DNA from: Herbiconiux aconitum
Lineage (GTDB): Bacteria; Actinomycetota; Actinomycetes; Actinomycetales; Microbacteriaceae
DNA length: 64,000 bases
Assembly: GCF_024979235.1 (NCBI RefSeq)
Contig: NZ_JANLCM010000001.1
Span: 62,001 to 126,000 of the forward strand
Direction of reading: 5' to 3'
Part shown: piece after piece, positions 49,499 through 58,593 of the stretch
How the letters are laid out: every line of letters starts with the position of its first letter
How positions within the stretch are numbered: position 1 is the first letter of the stretch
The notes under the pieces: model-generated
Told to the model about the DNA's origin: nothing
The model's database searches: none
Seen by the model: the letters and a program-made list of their open reading frames with translations, nothing else
Translations under genes and position numbers: made by a program

Positions 49499-52066
49499 AT
49501 GAAGATTCCCGCTCCGAAGGCAGAGTCCGGTGTCGTCTCGGTGGTGATCGTCAACTTCCGTGGCGCCGACGACACGATCGAATGCGTCCGTCAGCTGGGC
49601 GAGGTCGACTGGCCCGCTGCGAACCTCGACGTCGTGGTGGTGGAGAACGGATCGGGCGACGACAGCCTGGCCCGGCTCACCGAGGCCTTCCGCGGCGACG
49701 GCCGTGTGCGGGTGGTCGAGTCGCCCGAGAACCTCGGCTTCGCGGGCGGCAGCAACCTCGGCGCGTCGCTCGCCCGGGGCGAGTTCGTCGCCTTCCTGAA
49801 CAGCGACGCGAAGCCCGACCCGTCGTGGATCCGCGGTGCCGTCGCGGAGTTCGATACGAGCCCCGCCATCGCCGCTGTCGGCAGCAAGGTGCTCGACTGG
49901 GACGGCAAGGTGGTCGACTTCGTCGGCGGCAGCCTCAGCTGGTTCGGCATGGGCTACAAAGACCACGAGAACGAGCCCGACGACGAGCGGTTCTCGGCCC
50001 CGCGCGACATCCTTTACGGCACCGGATCGGCCCTGTTCGTGCGGGCCTCCGTATTCGCCGAGGTAGGCGGATTCGACGAGCGCTACTTCATGTTCTACGA
50101 AGACGTCGATCTCGGCTGGCGCCTCAACCTCCTCGGCTACCGGGTGCGGTTCGCACCGGCATCCGTGGTCTACCACCGTCACCACGCCTCGATGCGCAGC
50201 TTCGGGCCCTACCGCGAGAGCTACCTGCTCGAGCGCAACGCTCTCGCCACCCTCTACAAGAACCTCTCGCCCGAGAACCTCGCCCGGTTCCTGCCGGGCG
50301 CCATGGCCTTGCTGGCCCGCCGCGCGGTCGCGAAGAGCGACCTCGACTCGCAGCTGTTCGACATCCGCCGCTTCGATCAAGCGGCCGACGGCGAGTTCGA
50401 CGAGACCACGCCGATCGCGAAGGAGTCGCTGGCCGGCCTCTTCGCGCTCGACCAGTTCGTCGAAGACCTGGAGTCGCTGAGCGTCACCCGCGACGACATC
50501 CAGTCACGACGGCGGCGCACGGATGCCGAGCTGTTCCGCCTCTTCGGCAACATGATCCACCCGTTGCTCGGCGGCTCCTCCTACCTCGCCGGCTTCCGCG
50601 CGGTGGTGGATGCCTTCGACATCGAGTCGTCGACCGACCGACGGCACATCCTCGTGATCACGGGCGACTCGCTCGGCGAGAAGATGGCCGGGCCCGGCCT
50701 CCGCGCCTGGAAGATCAGCGAGGCCCTGAGCGCAGAGCACGACGTGCGCCTGGTCACCTGGAACGCCGCGAACCGGCGTTCGGATCGTTTCGAGGTGGAG
50801 CACGTGCAGCTCCAGAACGAGCGGCAGATGCGCGTTCACGAGGAGTGGGCCGACGTCATCTTCTTCCAGGGTTACGCGCTGCACCACTTCACCACCCTGC
50901 AGAAGTCGCAGAAGATCGTGGTGGCCGACATCTACGACCCGATGCACCTCGAGCAGCTCGAACAGGGCCGCGAGTTCGGCACCGAACGCTGGACGAACAT
51001 CGTGCGCTCGGCCACCGAGGTGCTGAACGCCCAGTTGGCGCGCGCCGACTTCTTCCTCTGCGCCTCCGAGCGCCAGCGGCTGTTCTGGCTCGGTCAGCTC
51101 GCCGCTCTAGGCCGCATCAACCCGGCGAACTACGCCGCCGACGACTCGCTCGACGAACTCATCTCCATCGCGCCCTTCGGCCTCGACTCCACTCCCCCGA
51201 GACACACCCGCGACGCCATCCGCGGCGTGGTGCCCGGCATCGGCAAGAGCGACAAGGTCATCATCTGGGGCGGCGGCATCTACAACTGGTTCGACACGCT
51301 CACCCTCGTGCGCGCCGTCGGGCAGCTCGCCGAGCGGCGCCCCGACGTGCGGCTGTTCTTCATGGGCACCGCGCATCCGAACCCGGATGTGCCCGAGATG
51401 GCGGTGGTGCAGAAAACCCGGCAGCTCGCCGCCGACCTCGGCCTCACCGACACGAACGTGTTCTTCAACGAGTCATGGGTCGACCTCGACGACCGCCAGA
51501 ACTACTTGCTCGAAGCCGACGTCGGCGTGAGCACCCACTTCGACCACATCGAGACCACCTTCTCGTTCCGCACGCGCATCCTCGATTACCTCTGGGCGGG
51601 CCTGCCGATCGTCACGACCGAAGGCGACAGCTTCGGCGACCTGGTGGAGAAGGAAGGCCTCGGCGTCTCGGTGCCCGAACGCGACGTCGACGCTCTGGCC
51701 GACGCGCTCGAACGGATGCTCTACGACGCGCCCGAACGAGAGGCCGCACAGCAGGCGGTCGCCCGGGTGCGAGAGCGCTTCACCTGGGAGGAGACGCTCC
51801 GGCCGCTGGTGGAGTTCTGCCGCGACCCGCATCCGGCCGCCGACCGGGTGCTGGGTTCGCTGTCGTCGCCGCTCGATGTCGCCGGCGCCGGCCGCCGCGG
51901 CCGGCCGGTGACGGCCGAGGAGAAGTTCCAGGCCATCTCGACCCGCCGGCACGGCGTGCGCCGCGACATCGCCCTCGCCCGGCACTACCTCACGAGCGGC
52001 GGCCTCTCGTCGCTCGGCGGCAAGATCCGCTCCCGCCTGCAGCACGCTCGCGCCACGAAAGGCTGA
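49499..52066 (+). CDS. Bifunctional glycosyltransferase: N-terminal GT2 fused to C-terminal GT4
   Basis: This protein of 855 residues carries two transferase folds. Residues 10-260 are a GT2 domain of the rhamnosyltransferase type (SVVIVNFRGADDTIECVRQL, ENLGFAGGSNLGA, FVAFLNSDAKPDPSW, YFMFYEDVDLGWRLNLLGY). Residues of about 380-780 are a GT-B GT4-like domain (GEKMAGPGLRAWKISEALS, VIIWGGGIYNWFDTLTLVRA, THFDHIETTFSFRTRILDYL, GLPIVTTEGDSFGDLV). The C-terminal 70 residues are basic. It could add two successive sugars. It starts the operon-like run leading to the ABC exporter genes. Confidence 0.92.
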   Translation: MKIPAPKAESGVVSVVIVNFRGADDTIECVRQLGEVDWPAANLDVVVVENGSGDDSLARLTEAFRGDGRVRVVESPENLGFAGGSNLGASLARGEFVAFLNSDAKPDPSWIRGAVAEFDTSPAIAAVGSKVLDWDGKVVDFVGGSLSWFGMGYKDHENEPDDERFSAPRDILYGTGSALFVRASVFAEVGGFDERYFMFYEDVDLGWRLNLLGYRVRFAPASVVYHRHHASMRSFGPYRESYLLERNALATLYKNLSPENLARFLPGAMALLARRAVAKSDLDSQLFDIRRFDQAADGEFDETTPIAKESLAGLFALDQFVEDLESLSVTRDDIQSRRRRTDAELFRLFGNMIHPLLGGSSYLAGFRAVVDAFDIESSTDRRHILVITGDSLGEKMAGPGLRAWKISEALSAEHDVRLVTWNAANRRSDRFEVEHVQLQNERQMRVHEEWADVIFFQGYALHHFTTLQKSQKIVVADIYDPMHLEQLEQGREFGTERWTNIVRSATEVLNAQLARADFFLCASERQRLFWLGQLAALGRINPANYAADDSLDELISIAPFGLDSTPPRHTRDAIRGVVPGIGKSDKVIIWGGGIYNWFDTLTLVRAVGQLAERRPDVRLFFMGTAHPNPDVPEMAVVQKTRQLAADLGLTDTNVFFNESWVDLDDRQNYLLEADVGVSTHFDHIETTFSFRTRILDYLWAGLPIVTTEGDSFGDLVEKEGLGVSVPERDVDALADALERMLYDAPEREAAQQAVARVRERFTWEETLRPLVEFCRDPHPAADRVLGSLSSPLDVAGAGRRGRPVTAEEKFQAISTRRHGVRRDIALARHYLTSGGLSSLGGKIRSRLQHARATKG

Positions 52067-52166
52067 GCGACCCTGGCCGAGCCTGGGAGGCCCGGCCGGA
52101 ACCGTCATGTATTGTCTATCCCGGCAGATTTCCGCTGCCCGACCAAGTGGCTTGGAGGCCGTGATC

Positions 52167-53078
52167 ATGGCTGACTCCCTGGAGTCCCCGGCCGAGAGGT
52201 CGACCCGCCTTCTCAGCGAACCGTGGCAGCACGCCGGAGCGAGCGGAACCGGTGTCACCGGAACCATCGCGTCGTTCCGTGAGATCTGGGCGCACCGGCA
52301 GCTGCTCGGGCTGCTCACCAAACGCGAGCTGAAGTCGCGCTACAAAGACAGCGCGGGTGGATTCCTGTGGAGTCTCGCGAAGCCGCTCACGCAGCTGTTC
52401 ATCTACTACCTGGTGATCGGCCAGTTCCTCGGAGCCGCCCGCGGCATCGAGAACTTCGCCATCTACATCTTCGCCGGACTGACCGTCTACACGCTGTTCA
52501 GCGAGATCGTCGGCTCCGGCACGGGTTCGATCATCGCGAACGCCGGGCTCGTGAAGAAGGTGTATCTGCCACGGGAGATCTTCCCGCTCGCGGCGGTGGG
52601 CTCCGCCCTGTTCAACTTCGCCGTGCAGCTGGTGATCCTCTTGATCGCCTCGATCGCTGTGGGCACGCTCACCTTTGGTCCGCAGCTGCTGTTCGGGCTG
52701 GGCGCGCTCGTGCTCGTGCTGGTCTGGGGCACCGCCGTGGGCATCCTGCTCGCTGCGCTGAACGTGTACCTGCGCGACATCCAGTACCTCGTAGAGGTGG
52801 TGCTGCTGCTGCTCATGTGGGCTTCGCCCATCCTCTACTCCTGGCAGCAGGCGGCAGCGGTGCTGCCCGGCTGGCTGCTCGAGATCTACGTCAACTCCCC
52901 GATCACGCTCGCCGTGCTCGGGTTCCAGGAAGCCTTCTGGTCGGAGGCCTCCAACGGCGTGCCGCTGCCGCATCTCGCCGTGCGGATGCTCATCGCGCTC
53001 GCTATCGGAATCATCGCCCTGCTCGGGGCGCAACGAATCTTCAGCCGCCTTCAGGGCGACTTCGCACAGGAGCTGTGA
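52167..53078 (+). CDS. wzm: ABC transporter permease for polysaccharide export
   Basis: This is an inner-membrane permease of 303 residues with six hydrophobic segments, the Wzm/ABC-2 type that carries lipid-linked polysaccharide across the membrane. The N-terminal cytoplasmic part reads EIWAHRQLLGLLTKRELKSR, then YKDSAGGFLWSLAKPLTQLF, a classic start for this family; VYLPREIFPLAAVGS and YLRDIQYLVEVVLLLLMWAS are also typical. The ATG at 52167 has GGAGG eight bases upstream. AT-rich hexamers around 52110-52119 (TATTGT, GTCTAT) may be its promoter. The ATP-binding partner starts 3 bases after its stop. Confidence 0.95.
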   Translation: MADSLESPAERSTRLLSEPWQHAGASGTGVTGTIASFREIWAHRQLLGLLTKRELKSRYKDSAGGFLWSLAKPLTQLFIYYLVIGQFLGAARGIENFAIYIFAGLTVYTLFSEIVGSGTGSIIANAGLVKKVYLPREIFPLAAVGSALFNFAVQLVILLIASIAVGTLTFGPQLLFGLGALVLVLVWGTAVGILLAALNVYLRDIQYLVEVVLLLLMWASPILYSWQQAAAVLPGWLLEIYVNSPITLAVLGFQEAFWSEASNGVPLPHLAVRMLIALAIGIIALLGAQRIFSRLQGDFAQEL

Positions 53079-53081
53079 TCC

Positions 53082-54287
53082 GTGGCCAGTCACGTCCCCG
53101 TCGTCGAAATCAACGACGTCTCGAAGCGCTTCATCATCCGCAAGGAGAAGAGCCTCAAGGAGCGCCTGGTCAACGCCGGCCGCTCGAAGCAGTTCAAAGA
53201 AGATTTCTGGGCGCTGAAGAACGTCTCGCTGGAGATCGAATCCGGGTCGACAATCGGGCTGATCGGGCCCAACGGGTCGGGTAAGTCGACGCTGCTGAAG
53301 ACCATCGGCGGCATCATCCAGCCCACCTCCGGATCGGTGCAGCGCCGCGGGCGCCTCGCCGCCCTGCTCGAACTCGGCGCCGGATTCCACCAAGACCTCA
53401 CGGGCCGCGAGAACGTCTACCTCAACGCCTCGATCCTCGGCCTCTCGCGCCGCCAGACCGACCTCTACTTCGACGACATCGTGGAGTTCTCGGGCATCAA
53501 AGACTTCATCGACACCCAGGTGAAGTTCTACTCCTCGGGCATGTACGTGCGGCTCGCCTTCGCGGTGGCGGTGCACGTCGACCCCGATCTGCTGCTCGTC
53601 GACGAGGTGCTCGCCGTGGGCGACGAGGCCTTCCAGCGCAAGTGCCTCGACAAGATCCGTTCCTTCCAGGCGGAGGGCCGCACGATCGTGCTCGTCACTC
53701 ACTCGCTCGGGCAGGTCACCGAGCTGTGCGACCGCGCGGTGCTGCTCTCGAAGGGCCAGGTCATGTTCGACGGAGTGCCCCACGAGGCGGTGCGCGACTT
53801 CCGCGACATCCTCGAGGAGCGCCGGGTCGACGAAGTGACGGCGAAGGCGGAGAAGGCGCACGAGCCGGTGCAGGAGGGACGCGTCGTCGAGACGGTCGTG
53901 TTCGCCCGAGGACGCGAGGTCGGCGACGACATCCACCCCGGCGACGACATCATCATCCGCGCCACCTTCGAGCACCCGACCGGGATCGACGACTGGATCG
54001 CCGCCGTGCAGATCGACAGCACGATGGGAACGGCCGTTTACGGCACCGCGTCGCCACGGTTCGAAAACGTGCATCTGCCCCGCCTCACCTCGCCGCGCAC
54101 CATCGAGTTCGTCATCAAGAACGCCCAGTTCGGCACGGGTCGCTACTTCATCAACACGTCGCTGATGGACAAGGAGAAGCGCCACTTGCACGACGCGGTG
54201 CAGAACGCCACGTTCGAGGTGCCGTACTACCCTCTGGCCGTCGGAGTCCTGCACGCCGAACCAGAGATGCGCGACCTCGGAGCCTGA
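53082..54287 (+). CDS. wzt: ABC transporter ATP-binding protein for polysaccharide export, with C-terminal carbohydrate-binding-type domain
   Basis: This is an ATPase of 401 residues that powers the permease. It has Walker A GPNGSGKST at residues 62-70, signature SSGMYVR at 151-157, and Walker B LLLVDE at 170-175. Residues of about 250-401 form the extra Wzt C-terminal domain (GDDIIIRATFEHP, GTAVYGTASPRFENVHLP, RYFINTSLMDKEKRHLHDAV), which in known Wzt proteins reads the terminal mark of the glycan to be exported. It starts at GTG. It is followed directly by a glycosyltransferase gene one base after the stop, as expected for an ABC-type glycan locus. Confidence 0.95.
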   Translation: MASHVPVVEINDVSKRFIIRKEKSLKERLVNAGRSKQFKEDFWALKNVSLEIESGSTIGLIGPNGSGKSTLLKTIGGIIQPTSGSVQRRGRLAALLELGAGFHQDLTGRENVYLNASILGLSRRQTDLYFDDIVEFSGIKDFIDTQVKFYSSGMYVRLAFAVAVHVDPDLLLVDEVLAVGDEAFQRKCLDKIRSFQAEGRTIVLVTHSLGQVTELCDRAVLLSKGQVMFDGVPHEAVRDFRDILEERRVDEVTAKAEKAHEPVQEGRVVETVVFARGREVGDDIHPGDDIIIRATFEHPTGIDDWIAAVQIDSTMGTAVYGTASPRFENVHLPRLTSPRTIEFVIKNAQFGTGRYFINTSLMDKEKRHLHDAVQNATFEVPYYPLAVGVLHAEPEMRDLGA

Positions 54288-54288
54288 C

Positions 54289-55386
54289 GTGCCCCGCACC
54301 GTCAGCGCGATCGTCGTCAACTGGCGTCAGCCCGAGCTGACCTCGGCTGCCGTCACCTCGCTCGAAGAGCAGGTGGGGCGGTCCGCTTCCGGCGACGATC
54401 TCGGTATCGAGCTGCGCGTGGTGATCGTCGACAACGCCTCGGGCGACGGGTCGGCCGAGCTGCTCCGCTCGCGGCATCCGCAGCACCGGGTGGTCGAGAC
54501 CCCCACCAACGGAGGCTTCGGGTCAGGTGTGAACGCGGCCATCCGCTCGGCCACGGCGGACTTCTACCTCCTGCTGAACAATGACGCCGTCGTGCGACCG
54601 GGTTTCGTAGCTGCGCTGATCGACGAGATGGATTCCGCTCCGCGCGTCGGCGCCGTGACCGGGCGCATTCTCCTCGCCGGACGCTTCTCGCGGGTCGACA
54701 CGAGCGCCCGGGCCGGCGCCGGCGCCGGCGCACTGCTCCGCGGGCACGACGGCTCGCTCTGGCGGGCCGACCCCGCCGGCTCGCCTCTGGTCAACAGCAC
54801 CGGAAATGAGATGACCCTCTCCGGTAACGGGCGAGACCGTGACTGGCTACGACCCGCGGATGCCACGGCACGGCCTTCGGGCGAGGTGTTCGGCTTCTCG
54901 GGTGGGGCAGCCCTCTTGCGTGCCACCGCTCTCGAAGAGGTGGGCCTGTTCGACGAGAGCCTCTTCATGTACTACGAGGACACCGAACTCTCCTGGCGGC
55001 TGCGCCGAGCCGGCTGGACCGTGCGTTACGCCTCGGGCGCCGAGGTGGAGCACGCCCACGCGGCCTCGAGCGGCACCGGCAGCGACCTCTTCCGCTTCTA
55101 CAACGAGCGCAACCGCGTGCTCGTGAGCGCCATGACCGCGCCCTCCGCTGTCGTCGCCCGCGCGCTGGCCCGCACCGGTGCAGGGACGGCGCGGGCCGTG
55201 ATCTCGGCCGCCACCGCACGCACCCCCGCATCGCGATCTGCTGCCCGCCACGTCGCCAGAAGACGCCTCCGCTCGCTCTCGGCAGCGCTCAAGGGACTTC
55301 CCGCTGCCCTGGCCGAGCGCCGTCGGGTCGACCGCTCGGCGAGCGTTTCGCGTGCCGAAGTGGCTCGCCTCCTGGTCGCGGGATGA
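54289..55386 (+). CDS. Glycosyltransferase family 2 protein (rhamnosyltransferase-like)
   Basis: This GT-A enzyme of 365 residues starts at GTG. It has VSAIVVNWRQPELTSAAVTS, VVIVDNASGDGSAELLRSRH, FGSGVNAAIRSATADFYLLL, NNDAVVRPGFVAALIDEM and FDESLFMYYEDTELSWRLRR, the normal order for rhamnosyl or galactofuranosyl transferases of actinobacterial wall glycans. The C-terminal 70 residues are basic and Ala-rich. One base separates it from wzt, so it belongs to the export operon. Confidence 0.9.
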   Translation: MPRTVSAIVVNWRQPELTSAAVTSLEEQVGRSASGDDLGIELRVVIVDNASGDGSAELLRSRHPQHRVVETPTNGGFGSGVNAAIRSATADFYLLLNNDAVVRPGFVAALIDEMDSAPRVGAVTGRILLAGRFSRVDTSARAGAGAGALLRGHDGSLWRADPAGSPLVNSTGNEMTLSGNGRDRDWLRPADATARPSGEVFGFSGGAALLRATALEEVGLFDESLFMYYEDTELSWRLRRAGWTVRYASGAEVEHAHAASSGTGSDLFRFYNERNRVLVSAMTAPSAVVARALARTGAGTARAVISAATARTPASRSAARHVARRRLRSLSAALKGLPAALAERRRVDRSASVSRAEVARLLVAG

Positions 55387-55402
55387 CCGAGCGACCCGTC
55401 GC

Positions 55403-55408
55403 TATGCT
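55403..55408 (+). promoter_or_regulatory. -10 hexamer TATGCT, possible internal promoter
   Basis: TATGCT lies 36 bases before the ATG at 55445, and GGAAAG lies nearer the start. An added promoter within the wzm-wzt-transferase run is possible. Confidence 0.3.
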
Positions 55409-55444
55409 GAATGTTTGTCGGACCACCCCACGGAAAGCTACCCG

Positions 55445-56614
55445 ATGACCTCTCGGATACCGCTGCTGTTCGACGCCACCTCGCTCCCCCCGGCCTGGGG
55501 CGGTGTCGCTCGATACATCCAGGGAGTGCTGGGCGGCTTCGACGAACTCGGCATCTCGGTGCACGTGGTGGCCAAACCCGTCGACGTCGAGCGGCTGCGT
55601 ACCACCGCTCCCGGGCACGAGTACCACGCGAGCCCGGCGTACGTGGGCAATCGTGTACTGCGCTTCGCCTGGGAGCAACGGGGCTTGCCACGCCTTGCCC
55701 GCCGGCTCGGGGCGACGGCGATTCACTCGCCGCACTACACGCATCCGCTGGTCACGCGGGCGAAGCGCATCGTGACCGTGCACGACGCCACCTTCTTCTC
55801 CGACGCCGGGGTGCATTCGAGGCTGAAGGGCGTGTTCTTCCGATTCTGGATGCGGCGGGCTGCCGCCCATGCCGACGCCCTGGTGACGCCGAGCCGCGCC
55901 ACTGCCGAGGAGATGCGCCGGCACACCCGGGTGCGGCGGGCTGAGATCGTCGTGGCCTACCTCGGAGTCGACCGCTCGCTGTTCCACCCCGTCGAGGCGT
56001 CGGAGACCGCGCGGTTCGCTGCCCGGCACGGGCTCCGCCCTGAGCTCGGCTGGATCGCCTTCCTCGGCACCATCGAGCCTCGCAAGAACGTCGGCGGGCT
56101 CATCCGGGCCCACCGCGCCCTCACGGCGCGAGCGGCCGCGTCGACACCGGGCGATGCCGTCGTGCCGGTGCCGCCGCTCGTGATCTCCGGCGCCCGCGGC
56201 TGGGACGACGACGCGATCGCCCTCCTCGATTCCGCCACTCCGGGCGACGGCGTGATCGAGGCGGGATACCTGCCCGTGCGCGACCTGCCGGCCTTCCTCG
56301 GCGGCGCCACCGTGGTGGCCTACCCGAGCCTCGGCGAGGGCTTCGGACTGCCGGTGCTGGAGGCGATGGCCTGCGGCGCCGCGGTGCTGACCACTCGGCG
56401 CTTGTCGATCCCCGAAGTGGGCGGAGACTGCGTCGCCTACACAGAGCCGGACGCGGAGCACCTCGCGTCGGCCCTCGGTGCGTTGATCGCCGATCGGGCA
56501 CAGCGGGCCGACCTCGGCGAGCGGGCCGAGTCACGGGCGGGCGAGTTCACGTGGGAGGCCTGCGCGAACGCGCATCTCGAGGCTTACCGTGCTGCGGGGA
56601 CGGCGCTCGCATGA
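55445..56614 (+). CDS. Glycosyltransferase family 4 protein
   Basis: This GT-B enzyme of 389 residues has an N-terminal acceptor-side domain (LLFDATSLPPAWGGVARYIQ, ATAIHSPHYTHPLVTRAKRI) and a C-terminal donor-side domain with IAFLGTIEPRKNVGGLIRAH, GYLPVRDLPAFLGGATVVAY and PSLGEGFGLPVLEAMACGAA, the E-x7-E motif of family 4. It is a mannosyl/rhamnosyl-type transferase judging by the group, but the sugar is unknown. The ATG at 55445 is preferred over an ATG at 55352 inside the previous gene. It overlaps the next gene as ATGA. Confidence 0.93.
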   Translation: MTSRIPLLFDATSLPPAWGGVARYIQGVLGGFDELGISVHVVAKPVDVERLRTTAPGHEYHASPAYVGNRVLRFAWEQRGLPRLARRLGATAIHSPHYTHPLVTRAKRIVTVHDATFFSDAGVHSRLKGVFFRFWMRRAAAHADALVTPSRATAEEMRRHTRVRRAEIVVAYLGVDRSLFHPVEASETARFAARHGLRPELGWIAFLGTIEPRKNVGGLIRAHRALTARAAASTPGDAVVPVPPLVISGARGWDDDAIALLDSATPGDGVIEAGYLPVRDLPAFLGGATVVAYPSLGEGFGLPVLEAMACGAAVLTTRRLSIPEVGGDCVAYTEPDAEHLASALGALIADRAQRADLGERAESRAGEFTWEACANAHLEAYRAAGTALA

Positions 56615-57474
56615 CGGACATCCCCTCACGCACGGTCATCGTGACCGTCAGCTACGACTCCCTCGCAGTGATGCCCGCGTTCCTGGGGTCGGTCGCGGCG
56701 GCCTCGACCGGTCCGGTGACCGTGTACATCGCCGACAACAAACCGGAGTCACCGGCGCGCGGCGAGCTCGAGCGAGTGATCGCGGAATACGGTGGCGTCT
56801 ATCGGCCGATGACCGGCAACCTCGGCTACGGCCACGCCATCAACACGGTCGTCGGAACGTTGCCCGAGACGGTCGAGTTCGTGCTGATCAGCAACCCCGA
56901 CGTGGTGCTCGGCGCAGAGAGCCTCGATCGGATGCAAGCCGCGATCGAGGCTGAGGACGACATCGCAGCGGTCGGGCCGCGCATCCGCGCCGTCGACGGC
57001 TCCACCTACCCGTCGGCGCGGTCGGTGCCTTCACTCCGGAGCGGCGTGGGCCACGCGGTGTTCGGCACGATCTGGCCCACCAACCCGTGGACCAGGCGTT
57101 ATCGCAACCAGACCGGTGAGCAGGTCGTGCGGCGGGATGCAGGCTGGCTCTCGGGTGCCTGTCTTCTGGTGCGACGCAGCGCCTTTCGAGCTCTCGACGG
57201 CTTCGACACCGACTACTTCATGTACTTCGAAGACGTCGACCTCGGCTACCGCTTCGGCAAAGCCGGCTGGCGCAACGTCTACGAGCCCTCGGCCGAGGTG
57301 CTGCACACCGGTGCGCACTCGACCACGACGGAGTCGGCCCGGATGCTCGACGCCCATCACGAGAGCGCGAAGAGGTTCCTCAATCGCAAGTACACCGGTC
57401 CACTGCTCGCACCGGTGCGCTGGGCGCTCTCGGCCGGGCTCACGCTTCGCGCCTGGATCGCCAAACGCCGCTAA
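56611..57474 (+). CDS. Glycosyltransferase family 2 protein
   Basis: This GT-A enzyme of 287 residues has TVIVTVSYDSLAVMPAFLGS, VYIADNKPESPARGELERVI, GNLGYGHAINTVVGT, FVLISNPDVVLGAESLDRM and FDTDYFMYFEDVDLGYRFGK. It is of the same rhamnosyl-type as the other GT2 proteins in this operon, but is a distinct paralogue. It is coupled to the GT4 gene by an ATGA overlap. Its stop overlaps the convergent glycosyltransferase gene by 4 bases. Confidence 0.9.
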   Translation: MTDIPSRTVIVTVSYDSLAVMPAFLGSVAAASTGPVTVYIADNKPESPARGELERVIAEYGGVYRPMTGNLGYGHAINTVVGTLPETVEFVLISNPDVVLGAESLDRMQAAIEAEDDIAAVGPRIRAVDGSTYPSARSVPSLRSGVGHAVFGTIWPTNPWTRRYRNQTGEQVVRRDAGWLSGACLLVRRSAFRALDGFDTDYFMYFEDVDLGYRFGKAGWRNVYEPSAEVLHTGAHSTTTESARMLDAHHESAKRFLNRKYTGPLLAPVRWALSAGLTLRAWIAKRR

Positions 57475-58487
57475 GTGTCACGCCGTGCGCGGTGCCGGGA
57501 GGCCCGGGCGACGAGCACGTCCCGCAACAGCCGACGGGCACGGGCGTCGAACGAGTGCGCCTGAGCGACGGCCCCGGCCGCACGACGCCGGGCTGCAGCG
57601 TCGGGCCAGACCGTCGCGGCCGGGTCGAGTAGCGCGTGCAGCTCGTCGGGCGAGCGGTAGACCTGCACCGAGGAGCCGAACTCCTCCGGCAGGCCGCTGA
57701 CGTCGTCGGAGACGACGCGGGCACCGACGGCAACGGCGTCGAACAGGCGATTGGACACGAAGCCCTCGTCGGCCATATCGGCCCAATGGTCGTTCAACAC
57801 GATCCGGGCGGAACGATAGGCGGCCGGCACGCGTTCGTTCGCGAGGAAGTCGGCGCGCACGTAGCGGGGGTCGATGAACGCTTCCCAGCCGTCGCCGTAG
57901 ATCTGGAGATCGGCACCGGCCTCGATCGCGTCGCGCACGATCGGCCGATAGACCTCGCGGGTCTTGCCCACGAAGAGCACGTCGGCTTCGAGATCGGCGT
58001 CGCGTGGGCCGTCGGGCGCGAATCGATGCGGGTCGGTCGCCTGCAGCAGTCCCGCAACGGCACGGTCCGGAGCCGAATGCTCTGCAGCCCAGCTCAGGCT
58101 CGCCGCGTACCGGCCGTTCCAGCGACGGCCGAGAACCTGGTCGGTCACCAGTTCAGGGTGGCTGATCACCCAGATCAGGTTGACGGCGCCATCCTGGGGC
58201 ACCGGATCATGGAGACCGACCAGGTGAATCACGACGTCGTCGGAGAACCGGCCCCCGGTGCGCCCGTGCTGCCCCAGCCGATCGATGCGCACGCGCTGTC
58301 CGAGCGCCCGAAGCGAGACCGCGAGATCGTGCGCGAAGTACACGTCGCCCCAGACATCGCCCGTCGACCCCTCGGGGGCCGAGATCTTGATGGCCCACTG
58401 CAGACGGGGGCGCCCGGTGGCCAACGACCAGCGTCGTCGCAGGCGCCGGAGGGCGAGCGCCGCCGCCCTCCGCGGGAGCCCGCTCAT
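57471..58487 (-). CDS. Glycosyltransferase (GT-B, Glyco_trans_1_2-like)
   Basis: This protein of 338 residues has a basic N-terminus and an acceptor-side part beginning WAIKISAPEGSTGDVWGDVY. The donor-side part has DVLFVGKTREVYRPIVRDAI, LQIYGDGWEAFIDPRYVRAD, VPAAYRSARIVLNDHWADMA and DEGFVSNRLFDAVAVGARVV. The late NRLFDAVAVGA pattern is like the E/D-x-A-x-G-A motif of proteins in which the second domain binds the nucleotide sugar. It resembles the product of the next, divergent gene (GDVYFAHDLAVSLRALG against GDVYVALGLAKYLSRLG), so the two are distant paralogues. The sugar is unknown. Confidence 0.85.
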   Translation of the reverse strand: MSGLPRRAAALALRRLRRRWSLATGRPRLQWAIKISAPEGSTGDVWGDVYFAHDLAVSLRALGQRVRIDRLGQHGRTGGRFSDDVVIHLVGLHDPVPQDGAVNLIWVISHPELVTDQVLGRRWNGRYAASLSWAAEHSAPDRAVAGLLQATDPHRFAPDGPRDADLEADVLFVGKTREVYRPIVRDAIEAGADLQIYGDGWEAFIDPRYVRADFLANERVPAAYRSARIVLNDHWADMADEGFVSNRLFDAVAVGARVVSDDVSGLPEEFGSSVQVYRSPDELHALLDPAATVWPDAAARRRAAGAVAQAHSFDARARRLLRDVLVARASRHRARRDT

Positions 58488-58593
58488 CGGGCTCGGGGGA
58501 CGACGACGGTGGGCATCAGGAAATCCTACCCGTGTGACGGATAAGCTGGGTGTTCGTGCCCGTCCCGAGGTGCGTCGAAAGGAGCGCTCTCCG

